From: Bacillota bacterium
Lineage (GTDB): Bacteria > Bacillota > UBA5301
Reading direction: 5' to 3'
Length of the DNA: 64,000 nucleotides
Assembly: GCA_017656135.1 (NCBI GenBank)
Contig: JACDOJ010000003.1
Coordinates: forward strand, 57,788-121,787
Part shown: in pieces, positions 17,008 to 25,850 of the stretch
How positions within the stretch are numbered: position 1 is the stretch's first letter
Layout: each line of letters starts with the position of its first letter
Program-made: the position numbers and the translations under genes
The notes under the pieces: generated by a model
The model's input: the letters and a program-made list of their open reading frames with translations, nothing else
Database searches by the model: none
Told to the model about the DNA's origin: nothing

Positions 17008-19119
17008 TCAATTATCGGCGAAGGTTACTTCAACTTTAGCCCCTCGAGGAGCCACACTTCCTGCCTTCGGAGACTGGCTGACCGCCAGACCGCTACCCTT
17101 GGGAACCAGCAGGAAGCCCTCGCGTTCTAAAACAGCTGCCGCCTCCCGAATGGTTAATCCAAATACATTAGGAACCAGAGATTCGCCATTCTCCTCAGAG
17201 CCCAAAGGCATATTATCCTCGCTATTTTCCAAAGAAGTCTCCAGGATGACCGTGGTTCCCTTCTGAACAGTAGCCACCGGTTTTGGGACCTGATCTACGA
17301 CGATCGGTCCTTCCCCGGAAACTGTTACCTTGAAACCGGCCTTGGTCAAAATGTCTATAGCTTCTGAAACCGGGTAGTTCCGAATGTTAGGCACTCTGGC
17401 CAGGCCGGTGAATTTCAGTGCCTGCTCCTGGTCGAAATAGGGTTCCACATTCAGGTACTCTAAAACATCCTTGACAATAGCTTGAAAAACCGGTGCCGCC
17501 AAAACACCACCGTAGGTAATGGCCGTTTGGGGCTCGTAAAGGGCGACCAGACAAACCAGCTCTGGGTCATCAAAAGGAGCAAATCCGATAAAGGAGGAAA
17601 CCACTTTTGAGCGACTGTACCCACCACCCACAGCGATCTGGGCCGTTCCGGTCTTCCCAGCCACCCGGTAGCCTGGTATGTCGGCCCGACGTCCGGAACC
17701 ATTAACCACTACCGACCGGAGAATACGCCGCATCTTGTGAGAGGTTTCTTCAGAGATAACCCGCCGCCTCACCTCCGGCGAGATTACCTTCTCTCCATCA
17801 GGACCAATTATCTTACTAACCAAGCGGGGCTGAACCAGCACCCCACCATTGGCCACCGCCGAAACAGCTGTGACCAGCTGCAAGGGAGAGACGCTGATAC
17901 CTTGGCCGAACCCAATGTTGGCCCAGCCCACCTGGGCAATGGTGCCGGGCTTGTGAACTTGCCCGACAGCCTCCCCAGGGAAATCAATACCGGTTTTAGC
18001 CCCGAAACCAAAAGCCTTGATGTACTTATAGAAGACCTCTTCCCCGATCTCCATACCTAAAGTGGCAAAGACGGGGTTACAGGAGTTCTCCACGGCTTCC
18101 ACGAAACTCTGACTCCCGTGACCCCCGGCCTTCCAACATCTGATCCGGTGTTTGCCGATGACGATGTAACCAGGATCATAAAAGCGGCGTTCCAGGTCAG
18201 TGACTCCTTCCTCCAAAGCCACTGCCGAAGTGATGATCTTGAAGGTAGAGCCGGGTTCGTACAGGTCTGTAACTGCATAATTGCGCCGGTTGGCAGCAGG
18301 ATAATCCTGATAGGCGTTAGGATCAAAACTGGGCCAGTTAGCCATGGCCAGCACCTCACCGGTGGAGGGGCGCATGATGACCACTATGCCCTTAGAGGAG
18401 TTAGTTTCTCGGACGGCTTTGGCCAGTTCTCGTTCGGCTATATACTGGATGACCTGGTCAATAGTTAAGACGATATCCTTCCCATCTACCGGGGGAATAT
18501 ACTTACGGATGCCCCCGGGAATCTCCCGGCCGGCAGCATCTCGTTCCGCCACCACTCTCCCCGGCAACCCCCGCAGGTAGCTATCGTAATAGAACTCCAA
18601 CCCTTCCAGACCTTGATTGTCAATGCCGGCGATCCCCAAGACCTGGGCCGCCAGCTCCTTGTTCGGATAGAATCTCTGGGGATTTTCAACGATGCCTATG
18701 CCTGGAAGGTCTAGCTCCCAAAGGGCTTTTGACTCCTCTTCAGAGATCCGCTTTTTCAGCCAGACACTGGCGGTGTGCTTGGTAAGCCGCTGGTATACAA
18801 AATCGTAATCCAAGTCTAAGATCTGAGCCACCTGCCTGGCCGTCTCTTCGGGGTTTTCAATGTCAGCCGGTACGGCGTAAGCAGCATCGGCGCTGACACT
18901 GACCGCCAGTTCGTTCATGTTTCGGTCATAGATGGTGCCTCTTTTGGCATCAACAGGCATTGGCCTGAGCCGTTGGTTGAAGGCATACTCCTTTAACCTG
19001 GGGTTCTGAAAAACTTGGACCTGAACCAATCTTAAGGCGAGTATAAACAGAAAAGCGACGGCCACTAATAATACCAACGCGATCCGCCGCTTGATTGCCA
19101 GCTCTGTAACTTTGGGCAT
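17008..19119 (-). CDS. Class B penicillin-binding protein with two PASTA domains (SpoVD/PBP2B type)
   Basis: 703 aa. There is one N-terminal membrane helix (about 12-34) and a PBP dimerisation domain with the RGTIYDRN motif. The transpeptidase domain has SxxK at GSTFKI, SxN at ENSCNP and KTG at AGKTGTAQ. Two C-terminal PASTA repeats follow (VPNIRNYPVSEAIDIL and VPNVFGLTIREAAAVLEREGF). It crosslinks septal or cortex peptidoglycan with FtsW. Bacillus has two such genes here (pbpB and spoVD) but only one is present in this cluster, so it may serve both functions. The start lies three bases after the ftsL stop. Confidence 0.94.
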   Translation of the reverse strand: MPKVTELAIKRRIALVLLVAVAFLFILALRLVQVQVFQNPRLKEYAFNQRLRPMPVDAKRGTIYDRNMNELAVSVSADAAYAVPADIENPEETARQVAQILDLDYDFVYQRLTKHTASVWLKKRISEEESKALWELDLPGIGIVENPQRFYPNKELAAQVLGIAGIDNQGLEGLEFYYDSYLRGLPGRVVAERDAAGREIPGGIRKYIPPVDGKDIVLTIDQVIQYIAERELAKAVRETNSSKGIVVIMRPSTGEVLAMANWPSFDPNAYQDYPAANRRNYAVTDLYEPGSTFKIITSAVALEEGVTDLERRFYDPGYIVIGKHRIRCWKAGGHGSQSFVEAVENSCNPVFATLGMEIGEEVFYKYIKAFGFGAKTGIDFPGEAVGQVHKPGTIAQVGWANIGFGQGISVSPLQLVTAVSAVANGGVLVQPRLVSKIIGPDGEKVISPEVRRRVISEETSHKMRRILRSVVVNGSGRRADIPGYRVAGKTGTAQIAVGGGYSRSKVVSSFIGFAPFDDPELVCLVALYEPQTAITYGGVLAAPVFQAIVKDVLEYLNVEPYFDQEQALKFTGLARVPNIRNYPVSEAIDILTKAGFKVTVSGEGPIVVDQVPKPVATVQKGTTVILETSLENSEDNMPLGSEENGESLVPNVFGLTIREAAAVLEREGFLLVPKGSGLAVSQSPKAGSVAPRGAKVEVTFADN

Positions 19120-19122
19120 TAA

Positions 19123-19599
19123 CTATCTCCCCTCGTACAGCCCCGCCGCCTTTGCCACTGATGTAAAGAAACCACTTATATATTCGGCAACTTGGGCCAC
19201 AACCCTTTGGGGCCCGGAACCGATAGTTTTATTCGTCGGCTCTGCCAAGGCCACATATTTAATATCAAGAGGTTCGACCATTCCTAATTCTGTCCGCGCC
19301 ACCTGATCAATCCGGTCCAAAGACTTCAGTTTCATGATTTCAAGGGCCAAGCGGTCACGGTACACTTGGAGTTCCTCTTTTTGTGTCTCCAGTTCATCCA
19401 GGCGATAGGAATAACTCATGACCACATTCTTTTCGGTGACATAAGCCAAAAGGAGCAGGGCGGTCACTAGGCCTGCCAGCGCTATTTGAGCCATGGGGCC
19501 AAGAACTCTATTACGTGGGCGGCACCCAGGCCGGCTGCGCTTAATAGTGGCTCTAATCGGAGTTTCCTTATGGTTCTTTATGCGTTTTGCTACAATCAT
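19123..19599 (-). CDS. ftsL: Cell division protein FtsL
   Basis: 158 aa bitopic protein: a very basic cytoplasmic tail (about 1-34), one membrane helix (about 38-56) and an extracytoplasmic coiled coil (SYRLDELETQKEELQVYRDRLALEIMKL) ending at ARTELGMVEP, the family's typical end of the coil. The C-terminal 40 residues are extra and variable. Called from architecture and its position between rsmH and the PBP gene, since FtsL sequences diverge strongly. Confidence 0.88.
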   Translation of the reverse strand: MIVAKRIKNHKETPIRATIKRSRPGCRPRNRVLGPMAQIALAGLVTALLLLAYVTEKNVVMSYSYRLDELETQKEELQVYRDRLALEIMKLKSLDRIDQVARTELGMVEPLDIKYVALAEPTNKTIGSGPQRVVAQVAEYISGFFTSVAKAAGLYEGR

Positions 19600-19610
19600 A
19601 TTCGCCCCTC

Positions 19611-20570
19611 CTACTCCTCATTACCGGTGGCTGAAACCACTTTCTGGGCTACCCGGAGTTTGGCGCTGCGGGAGCGAGGATTGGACTTCACCTCACTAGA
19701 ACCAGGCACAATAGGTTTCTTAGTGATAATCTCCAGTTGACGTCGGTGTCCACAGGTGCAGACCGGCAATCCCGGCGGGCAGATGCACTCAGCCGCCTCC
19801 TGCTTGAAAAGATGTTTGACGGTCCTGTCCTCCAAGGAGTGAAAGCTGATCACCGCAATCCGTCCCCCTGGTTTCAACAGAGAGATTGCCTGCCCAAGAG
19901 CATCCTCCAGTCTTTCCAGTTCTCGATTTACCGCAATCCTTAGAGCTTGAAAGGTCCGTCTGGCCGGATGGGTTCCATCCCTGTTTGGTGCCGGATAGGC
20001 CTCCATGATGGCTTCCACAAGGTCAGTGGTAGTTTGGAGCGGACGTTCCTGTCGGCGGGTGACAATGGCCCTGGCGATTCGTTTGGCCCACCGTTCTTCA
20101 CCATAGTCTTTGATGATGCGGGAGAGCTCTTCTTCGCTGGCTGTATTCACCAGGTCAGCCGCTGTCAGCTCCTGATTTCTATCCATCCGCATATCCAAAG
20201 GAGCCGTGAACCGATAAGAAAAGCCCCGCTCAGGGTCGTCAATTTGCATCGAAGAAAAGCCCAAGTCAAAGACGATGCCGTCTACCTGTGAGTAGCCGAG
20301 ACCAGCCAAAATCGGCAGGAGGAAATCATAATTGGAATGGACCAAAAAGAGACGATTGGCTTTGCGAAAGTTGTCTAGCCTCCCTGCAGCCAGTTTTAAG
20401 GCTCTGCTGTCCTGATCGATCCCTACGACCGTTCCTGTCGGGGCCGATCTTTCCAGAAGCAACTGGGAATGTCCTCCAGCTCCCAAGGTGCAGTCCACAT
20501 AGACTCCCCCTGGACGGGGCTCAAGAGCATCCACAGTCTCTTCCAGCAAAACTGGGCGGTGGTGATCCAT
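19611..20570 (-). CDS. rsmH: 16S rRNA (cytosine1402-N4)-methyltransferase RsmH (MraW)
   Basis: 319 aa class I SAM-dependent methyltransferase for C1402 of 16S rRNA in the ribosomal P site. N-terminal HHRPVLLEETVDAL, SAM motif VDCTLGAGGHSQLLL, GIDQDSRAL, and the later block PGGRIAVISFHSLEDRTVKHLF are diagnostic. The C-terminal NPRSRSAKLRVA is also conserved. It lies 16 bases after mraZ. Confidence 0.98.
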   Translation of the reverse strand: MDHHRPVLLEETVDALEPRPGGVYVDCTLGAGGHSQLLLERSAPTGTVVGIDQDSRALKLAAGRLDNFRKANRLFLVHSNYDFLLPILAGLGYSQVDGIVFDLGFSSMQIDDPERGFSYRFTAPLDMRMDRNQELTAADLVNTASEEELSRIIKDYGEERWAKRIARAIVTRRQERPLQTTTDLVEAIMEAYPAPNRDGTHPARRTFQALRIAVNRELERLEDALGQAISLLKPGGRIAVISFHSLEDRTVKHLFKQEAAECICPPGLPVCTCGHRRQLEIITKKPIVPGSSEVKSNPRSRSAKLRVAQKVVSATGNEE

Positions 20571-20586
20571 CCTTGGATTCCCCCCC

Positions 20587-21018
20587 TTAGATACCTAGAT
20601 CAACAATGTGTTCGGCGATTTCTTCGAAGGAGTCAGCGGCATCTTCTGAATAGCTTTCCCATTCAGCCTTGCTCCAAATCTCCACTCGTGTAGAAACACC
20701 TATTACCACAGCATCTTTATCAATCCCCGCATATTCCAGTAAGTTTTTAGGCAGGTTGATCCGCCCTTGTTTATCAACCTCGCACTCAGTGGCACCGGAA
20801 AACAAGGTGCGCACAAAAGCGCGGACATCCCGTTTGGTCATGGGCAGAGTTTTGATTTTTTCTTCCAGCTTTTGCCACTCATCTTGAGGATAAACGAAAA
20901 GACAGCGATCCAGACCTCTGGTGACCACAAACTTCTCACCCAGGCCGTCCCGGAACTTGGCCGGCATGATCATCCGGCCTTTAGCATCGACAGTGTGGTT
21001 GTACTCTCCCATGAACAC
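20587..21018 (-). CDS. mraZ: Transcriptional regulator MraZ
   Basis: 143 aa with two SpoVT/AbrB-like (MraZ) domains. It begins [21 protein letters not shown] at a GTG (21018) and contains the second [16 protein letters not shown] repeat. MraZ is a ring-forming DNA-binding protein that controls the dcw operon by binding repeats upstream of its own gene. Four 10-bp boxes of that kind are at 21047-21086, directly upstream, so autoregulation is strongly supported. Confidence 0.97.
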   Translation of the reverse strand: MFMGEYNHTVDAKGRMIMPAKFRDGLGEKFVVTRGLDRCLFVYPQDEWQKLEEKIKTLPMTKRDVRAFVRTLFSGATECEVDKQGRINLPKNLLEYAGIDKDAVVIGVSTRVEIWSKAEWESYSEDAADSFEEIAEHIVDLGI

Positions 21019-21046
21019 GGCCCGTGGTCACCTCGGCTTCAGCTGT

Positions 21047-21086
21047 CCACCACTTTCCACCACTTTCAACCACTTTTCGCTACTTT
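21047..21086 (-). promoter_or_regulatory. MraZ operator: four tandem 10-bp boxes
   Basis: On the minus strand four contiguous 10-bp units read AAAGTAGCGA, AAAGTGGTTG, AAAGTGGTGG and AAAGTGGTGG. Spacing is exactly one helical turn, and the AAAGTGG core is the known MraZ-box core in several Firmicutes and Mollicutes. The boxes start about seven bases after the candidate -10 at 21088-21093 and end 29 bases before the mraZ start. Confidence 0.88.
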
Positions 21087-21087
21087 T

Positions 21088-21116
21088 ATTCTCCCCCGCC
21101 ACCAAAAATCCTTCAA
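21088..21116 (-). promoter_or_regulatory. Candidate sigma-A promoter of the dcw operon
   Basis: TTGAAG (21111-21116) and GAGAAT (21088-21093) are separated by 17 bases on the minus strand, just upstream of the MraZ boxes. Bound MraZ would therefore cover the transcription start. Confidence 0.5.
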
Positions 21117-21130
21117 GTCTCCTATTTTTT

Positions 21131-21164
21131 GCAAAAAAAAAAAGAGACCGAGTGCATACTCGGC
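21131..21164 (-). terminator. Rho-independent terminator after livF
   Basis: On the minus strand CCGAGT (21158-21163) pairs with ACTCGG (21148-21153), followed by TCTC and an 11-base T run. It ends the liv operon and insulates the dcw promoter. Confidence 0.85.
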
Positions 21165-21210
21165 CCCCAATCCCTTTCTGGAAACGCTCTTGAACTAGAA
21201 AATTATTAGT

Positions 21211-21915
21211 TTACTCACCCAGGTAAGCCTGGCGCACCTTGGAATTTTTGAGTAGGTCTTCCCCACGGCCCTCTAAGACCACCCGCCCGGTCTCGAGGAC
21301 ATAAGCGTACTTGGCCAGCTTAAGAGCGGCATTGGCGTTCTGTTCAACTAGCAGAATCGTGGTACCTTCACTGTTGATGGCCTCCAGAACGGAAAAAACC
21401 TCCTTGACCAAAAGGGGAGCCAAACCAAGTGAAGGTTCATCCAGAGCCAATAAAGCAGGCCTGCTCATCAGCGCCCTACCGATGGCCAGCATCTGCTGCT
21501 CACCGCCGGATAGGGTTCCCCCTGATTGCCTTTCCCTTTCCTTTAGGCGCGGGAAGAGCTCATAAACCCAGTCCAGGTCTTTCTGGATCTCGGCCTTATC
21601 CTTACGGGCATAGGCTCCCATGGCCAGGTTTTCCCGGACTGACAGGTTGGGAAAGATCCGCCGGCCTTCAGGGGCCAAAGAAATCCCCTTTTGAGCCACG
21701 CGATAGGCCGGAAGATGGGTAATGTCCTGGCCCAAAAACCGGATAGTGCCTTCTTTAGGCTTGACCAGCCCGGCAATGGCGCGTAAGGTCGTACTCTTAC
21801 CGGCACCGTTAGCTCCCACCAAAGTAACAATCTCGCCCTTAGGAACCGATAAAGAAACACCTTTTAAAGCGTGGATTCCTCCGTAGTAAACATGCAGATT
21901 ATTTACTTCAAGCAT
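21211..21915 (-). CDS. livF: Branched-chain amino acid ABC transporter ATP-binding protein LivF
   Basis: 234 aa ABC ATPase. Walker A is GANGAGKST, the signature is LSGGEQQMLAIGRAL, Walker B is ALDEPSLGLAP and the switch His lies in ILLVEQNANAALKLA. NLHVYYGGIHALKGVSL and the GLVKPKEGTIRFLGQDITHLPA block are typical of LivF, with YAYVLETGRVVLEG near the C terminus. It pairs with LivG to drive uptake. It overlaps livG by eight bases and is last in the operon. Confidence 0.96.
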   Translation of the reverse strand: MLEVNNLHVYYGGIHALKGVSLSVPKGEIVTLVGANGAGKSTTLRAIAGLVKPKEGTIRFLGQDITHLPAYRVAQKGISLAPEGRRIFPNLSVRENLAMGAYARKDKAEIQKDLDWVYELFPRLKERERQSGGTLSGGEQQMLAIGRALMSRPALLALDEPSLGLAPLLVKEVFSVLEAINSEGTTILLVEQNANAALKLAKYAYVLETGRVVLEGRGEDLLKNSKVRQAYLGE

Positions 21916-22699
21916 AGTTCTCAGCCTCCCCTAAGTAGGCCTCGATCACTTTCGGGTTTTGCTGAATCTCAGCCGGAGTCCCATGGGCGATGGTGGTGCC
22001 GTAGTCCAAGACCCTGATCTCCTCACAGATCTTCATAACCAGGCTCATGTCGTGTTCAATGAGGAAGATGGTGAGGTCAAAATCATCGCGAATCTGCAGG
22101 ATGAAATCAGCCAACTGGGCCGTTTCCTCTGGATTCATTCCGGCAGCCGGCTCATCTAAAAGGAGCAGCTTAGGTTGGGTCGCCAGGGCCCTGGCTATCT
22201 CCAGCCGACGCTGCTGGCCATAGGGGAGAGAGCCAGCCGGTTCATGAGCCAAGTGAGCCAGCTCCACCCTCTCCAAAAGCTCTAAGCCCTTCTCTCGCAT
22301 GGCCCGTTCTTCCTTGGTGTAGCCTGGCAGAGCAAAAAGAGCCGACCAAAAACTGGATTTCAAGCGAACATGATAGGCCACCAACACGTTTTCCAAAACG
22401 GTCATACTGTCAAACAAGCGGATGTTTTGAAAGGTGCGGGCGATCCCGGCTTTAGTAACGGCATAGGGTTTCAGACCGGTGATATCTTTACCGTCAAAGA
22501 AGACCCTGCCCTGGGTGGGGCTGTACTGGCCGGTTATTATGTTAAATATGGTGGTTTTCCCCGCGCCGTTGGGACCGATCAGCCCGACCAACTGGCCGCA
22601 ACTAATCTGAAGAGAAAAGTCCCTGACCGCTATCAATCCGCCAAAAGCCATTGTCACGTTTTGTACATCCAGTATTACTCGTTCAGGGGAGCCTGCCAT
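21908..22699 (-). CDS. livG: Branched-chain amino acid ABC transporter ATP-binding protein LivG
   Basis: 263 aa ABC ATPase. Walker A is [12 protein letters not shown], the signature region is [16 protein letters not shown], Walker B is [14 protein letters not shown] and the switch His is in [11 protein letters not shown]. The signature [13 protein letters not shown] and the extended C terminus ([22 protein letters not shown]) are characteristic of LivG. Its start overlaps livM by 25 bases, implying translational coupling. Confidence 0.96.
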   Translation of the reverse strand: MAGSPERVILDVQNVTMAFGGLIAVRDFSLQISCGQLVGLIGPNGAGKTTIFNIITGQYSPTQGRVFFDGKDITGLKPYAVTKAGIARTFQNIRLFDSMTVLENVLVAYHVRLKSSFWSALFALPGYTKEERAMREKGLELLERVELAHLAHEPAGSLPYGQQRRLEIARALATQPKLLLLDEPAAGMNPEETAQLADFILQIRDDFDLTIFLIEHDMSLVMKICEEIRVLDYGTTIAHGTPAEIQQNPKVIEAYLGEAENYA

Positions 22700-23754
22700 T
22701 GTGCCACCTCTTTCCTCTTCAGCTTGCTATAGAGCCAATCCCAGGAGAACTCCCACTGTCCGAAGAGCCCTCTGCGGAAAAAGAGCATCAACATGATGAG
22801 CATGAAAGCGAAGATCACCATGCGCATGCCGGAGATGCCCGGCAAATGAATGGGACCAATGTTAATTGGGCTTTCCACTGCGCGCAAGAGCTCTTGGAGA
22901 ATGGTAAAAAGCACAGCTGTAACCGTCGCTCCAGTGATACTGCCAAGGCCTCCTAAGACGATAATGATCAACAGGTTAAAAGTCATAAAGAAAGAAAACA
23001 GAGTCGGCGAAACCGTGGTAATCAAAGTAGCCAGAAGACCACCGGAGACCCCAGCAAAAAACGCACTGATCATGAAAGCCAAAAGTTTAGTCTTGAAGAC
23101 ATCGATGCCCATGGCTTCTGCAGCGACCTCATTCTCCCGCACCGCCTCCATGGCTCGGCCAAAACTAGAGTTGGTGATGTTCTTGATGACAATCACGGTG
23201 AAGACAGCCCAGCCCCAGGTCCACCAGAGATTGGAGTACTCCGGTATGGACTTTATGCCCAACGCACCATTGGTCAGAGGAATCAAGTTATTGGAGAGCA
23301 CAAAGATGATCTCGCCGAGACCAAAAGTGGCGATGGCCAGGTAATCGCCTTTCAGTCGCAAGGTCGGGTACCCAATGATGAAACCACCTATGGCTGCCAG
23401 GATACCACCGATGATCACTGCCAACACAAATAGGTGCTGTGGAAATGAAAAGGTATTAAAGGGCCAAACCAGGGGCTCCAGGAACCAAACCATCTCTTTT
23501 TGAACAACCGGAAGCACTAAGAGCGCCGTGGTATAGCCACCTATAGCCATAAAGCCGTTGGGACCCAAAGATAACTGGCCCGTGGTGCCGTTGATAAGGT
23601 TATAGCTCACTGCCGCCACCACATAGATGGCTGCCGTGTTAGCCACACGGACCAGATAGGCGTTGAAATACCGATCAGCGAGAAAAACAAACAAAGCTAC
23701 AAGCCCGATGCTGATTAGGTTCAATACTAATTTCATTCGTCCGCTCATGATCAT
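22675..23754 (-). CDS. livM: Branched-chain amino acid ABC transporter permease LivM
   Basis: 359 aa with about ten membrane helices. LivM motifs are present: YNLINGTTGQLSLGPNGFMAIGGYTTALL near residue 50-78 and the EAA-like loop AMEAVRENEVAAEAMGIDVFKTKLLAFMISAFFAGVSGGL. It forms the transport channel with LivH. The start codon overlaps the livH stop (ATGA). Confidence 0.95.
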   Translation of the reverse strand: MIMSGRMKLVLNLISIGLVALFVFLADRYFNAYLVRVANTAAIYVVAAVSYNLINGTTGQLSLGPNGFMAIGGYTTALLVLPVVQKEMVWFLEPLVWPFNTFSFPQHLFVLAVIIGGILAAIGGFIIGYPTLRLKGDYLAIATFGLGEIIFVLSNNLIPLTNGALGIKSIPEYSNLWWTWGWAVFTVIVIKNITNSSFGRAMEAVRENEVAAEAMGIDVFKTKLLAFMISAFFAGVSGGLLATLITTVSPTLFSFFMTFNLLIIIVLGGLGSITGATVTAVLFTILQELLRAVESPINIGPIHLPGISGMRMVIFAFMLIMLMLFFRRGLFGQWEFSWDWLYSKLKRKEVAQWQAPLNE

Positions 23755-24644
23755 ACCTTCTCCTTCAGTGACTGTCCCAACAAGCCACTGGGCTTAACCA
23801 ACAGGACCAAGATTAAAATCGCAAAGACAAAAGCATCTCGGTAACCGGAAAGCTGGGGCAGGAAGGCAATGGTCATAATCTCGGCGATACCGATGATGAA
23901 ACCGCCAATGGTTGCCCCGACAATATTACCGATCCCGCCTACCACCGCAGCGGTAAATGCCTTCCAACCGGGATATACCCCCATGAGCGGCTGGATCTGC
24001 GGGTACTTGGAAGCCCACATCATGCCACCGGCAGCAGCCAAAGCCGAACCTAAAGCGAAGGCATACATGATAATCCTATCCACGTTAACTCCCATTAACC
24101 TGGTTGCCTCCACATCTTTAGAGACCGCCCGCATGGCCATGCCCACTTTGGTACGGTAAACTATAAACAAAAGCAGTACCAAAAGGACGCTACTTAACAG
24201 GGGCACCCAGATACTGACACCGCTCATGCGGATACCGCCTAGATCAATGACCTGAGACATGAGCTTAGGGGTGGGGAAGCCTTTGGGCCTGGCACCCACC
24301 GTCACAATGGCCAGGTTTTCGATGAAGAAAGAAACACCGATGGCAGTTATGAGCAACGAGATCCGGGGCTCGTTCCGTAGAGGCCGGTAAGCAACTCTTT
24401 CCACCAGCACGCCAACCATCGCGGTAAGACCCAACGTAAGGAGTGCTGCCGCCCACCAGGGGAGCGCAAAAACTGCCACCAAATAGAAGGCAAAGTAAGT
24501 GGCCACCATGAAGATGTCGCCGTGGGCAAAGTTAATTAGCTGCAGGATTCCATAAACCATTGTGTAGCCGATGGCTATCAGAGAGTATAGTCCTCCCAGG
24601 GTCAATCCGTTCAGTAGCTGTTGAATAAAGACCTCAAATGTCAT
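23751..24644 (-). CDS. livH: Branched-chain amino acid ABC transporter permease LivH
   Basis: 297 aa, about eight membrane helices. The family pattern QQLLNGLTLGGLYSLIAIGYTMVYGILQLINFAHGD is at the N terminus. The EAA loop AMRAVSKDVEATRLMGVNVDRIIMYAFALGSALAAAGG lies near the middle. It partners LivM. It is separated from the binding-protein gene by a strong stem-loop (24675-24701), which probably lowers permease expression relative to the binding protein. Confidence 0.96.
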   Translation of the reverse strand: MTFEVFIQQLLNGLTLGGLYSLIAIGYTMVYGILQLINFAHGDIFMVATYFAFYLVAVFALPWWAAALLTLGLTAMVGVLVERVAYRPLRNEPRISLLITAIGVSFFIENLAIVTVGARPKGFPTPKLMSQVIDLGGIRMSGVSIWVPLLSSVLLVLLLFIVYRTKVGMAMRAVSKDVEATRLMGVNVDRIIMYAFALGSALAAAGGMMWASKYPQIQPLMGVYPGWKAFTAAVVGGIGNIVGATIGGFIIGIAEIMTIAFLPQLSGYRDAFVFAILILVLLVKPSGLLGQSLKEKV

Positions 24645-24674
24645 TTTTGGCCACCACCTAAAAATTTAAAGCAT

Positions 24675-24701
24675 GGGATACCCCGGCGAGCGGGGTATCC
24701 C
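24675..24701 (-). repeat. Strong stem-loop between the binding-protein gene and livH
   Basis: GGGATACCCCG / CGGGGTATCCC form an almost perfect hairpin 33 bases after the binding-protein stop. The downstream sequence is AT-rich but has no continuous T run. It is probably a processing/stability element or leaky terminator, as is common between ABC binding-protein and permease genes. Confidence 0.7.
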
Positions 24702-24734
24702 TAAACCAATATTTACCATACATAAAAACCGACG

Positions 24735-25850
24735 TTACGGATTGATTGTTGCTCGGTAAGCAGGTTTGCCGTCCCTAACTTCTTTGATAACGGCATTACG
24801 CACTGCATCACCGTTTTCGATGGTGATAACACCGGTCAAGGTTTGGACATTTTCAGAGGCCTCTAAGGCATCCCGAATGGCTTTCGGATCATCGGAACCG
24901 GCCCGCTCGATAGCATCCAAAAGCAGCATAAGGCTATCGATACTCAAGGCACCGAAGGCATTGGGATCCTTGCCATACTTCTCCCGGAAAAACTCGGTGA
25001 ATTCTTTTGCCAAACCTTCAGTAGCGGCATCCGGATGCCAGAAACCGGTATACATGAAACCTTCGACGCTTTCCTTGCCGATCTGCAGAAACTCTGGAAC
25101 GTCAGCACCGTCACTGCCGATCATTGGCACATCGAGGCCAAGGCTTTTAGCCTGAATAGCCAGAAGAGCATCTTCAGTATAGTAGTTGGGAGTGTAAATG
25201 ACATCGGGGTTAGCAGACTTGATGGCGGTCAGCTGAGCGGAAAAATCCTGGTCGCCCGCTTTGATGTACTGCTTGCTGACCACCTGGCCGCCCATTTGGA
25301 CAAAGGCCTTCTCAAAGTATTTGCCTAAAGCGACACAGTAGTCGTTGGTGATATCGGAGATGATAGCCGCCCGCCTTTTGCCCAGGTCTTCATAGGCGAA
25401 CTTAGCGGCGACTTCAGCTTGGAAGGAGTCAACGAAACAAGCTCTGAAGACGTATTTTTTACCCTGAGTGGTCAAAGGGTTTGTTGTGGAGGGACCAATC
25501 ATCGGAACGCCATACTTCTCGGCAATCGGCCCGGCGGCGAGCATATTACCGCTGGTCATGGTACCGATGATGGCAGAGACGTTTTCTTTCTCAATCAACC
25601 GGCTGGTGGCGTTAGCGGCCTCGACTTTGTCGGATTTGTTATCGACCAAAACGAACTCTACCGGGCGCCCCAACACCTCTAGCTTTTGGAACTCAGCAAA
25701 GGCCTGTAGACCTTCCCAGCCCATCTGCCCGTAACCAGCGAGCATTCCGGTCATTTCCAAGTTGACACCAATTTTGATCGGTTCGACAGCCCCCACCGTC
25801 ATAGATAACAATAGTACTAAAGTCAACACGAACAATAATACTCTTCTCAC
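24735..25850 (-). CDS. livK: Branched-chain amino acid ABC transporter substrate-binding protein (LivK-like)
   Basis: 371 aa type I periplasmic-binding fold. A signal peptide (about 1-22) precedes IKIGVNLEMTGMLAGYGQMGWEGL, and the hinge/ligand region GTMTSGNMLAAGPIAEKYGVPMIGPSTTNP is typical of Leu/Ile/Val binding proteins. The GTG start at 25850 follows AAGGAGG. Unusually for a Gram-positive ABC binding protein, the signal region has no cysteine, so there is no lipobox to anchor it. It is the promoter-proximal gene of the liv operon. Confidence 0.93.
   Translation of the reverse strand: MRRVLLFVLTLVLLLSMTVGAVEPIKIGVNLEMTGMLAGYGQMGWEGLQAFAEFQKLEVLGRPVEFVLVDNKSDKVEAANATSRLIEKENVSAIIGTMTSGNMLAAGPIAEKYGVPMIGPSTTNPLTTQGKKYVFRACFVDSFQAEVAAKFAYEDLGKRRAAIISDITNDYCVALGKYFEKAFVQMGGQVVSKQYIKAGDQDFSAQLTAIKSANPDVIYTPNYYTEDALLAIQAKSLGLDVPMIGSDGADVPEFLQIGKESVEGFMYTGFWHPDAATEGLAKEFTEFFREKYGKDPNAFGALSIDSLMLLLDAIERAGSDDPKAIRDALEASENVQTLTGVITIENGDAVRNAVIKEVRDGKPAYRATINP

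Noticed and set aside
21047-21086. Short CRISPR-like direct repeats
   Set aside because: The units are contiguous 10-mers without spacers and match MraZ boxes. No cas genes are present.
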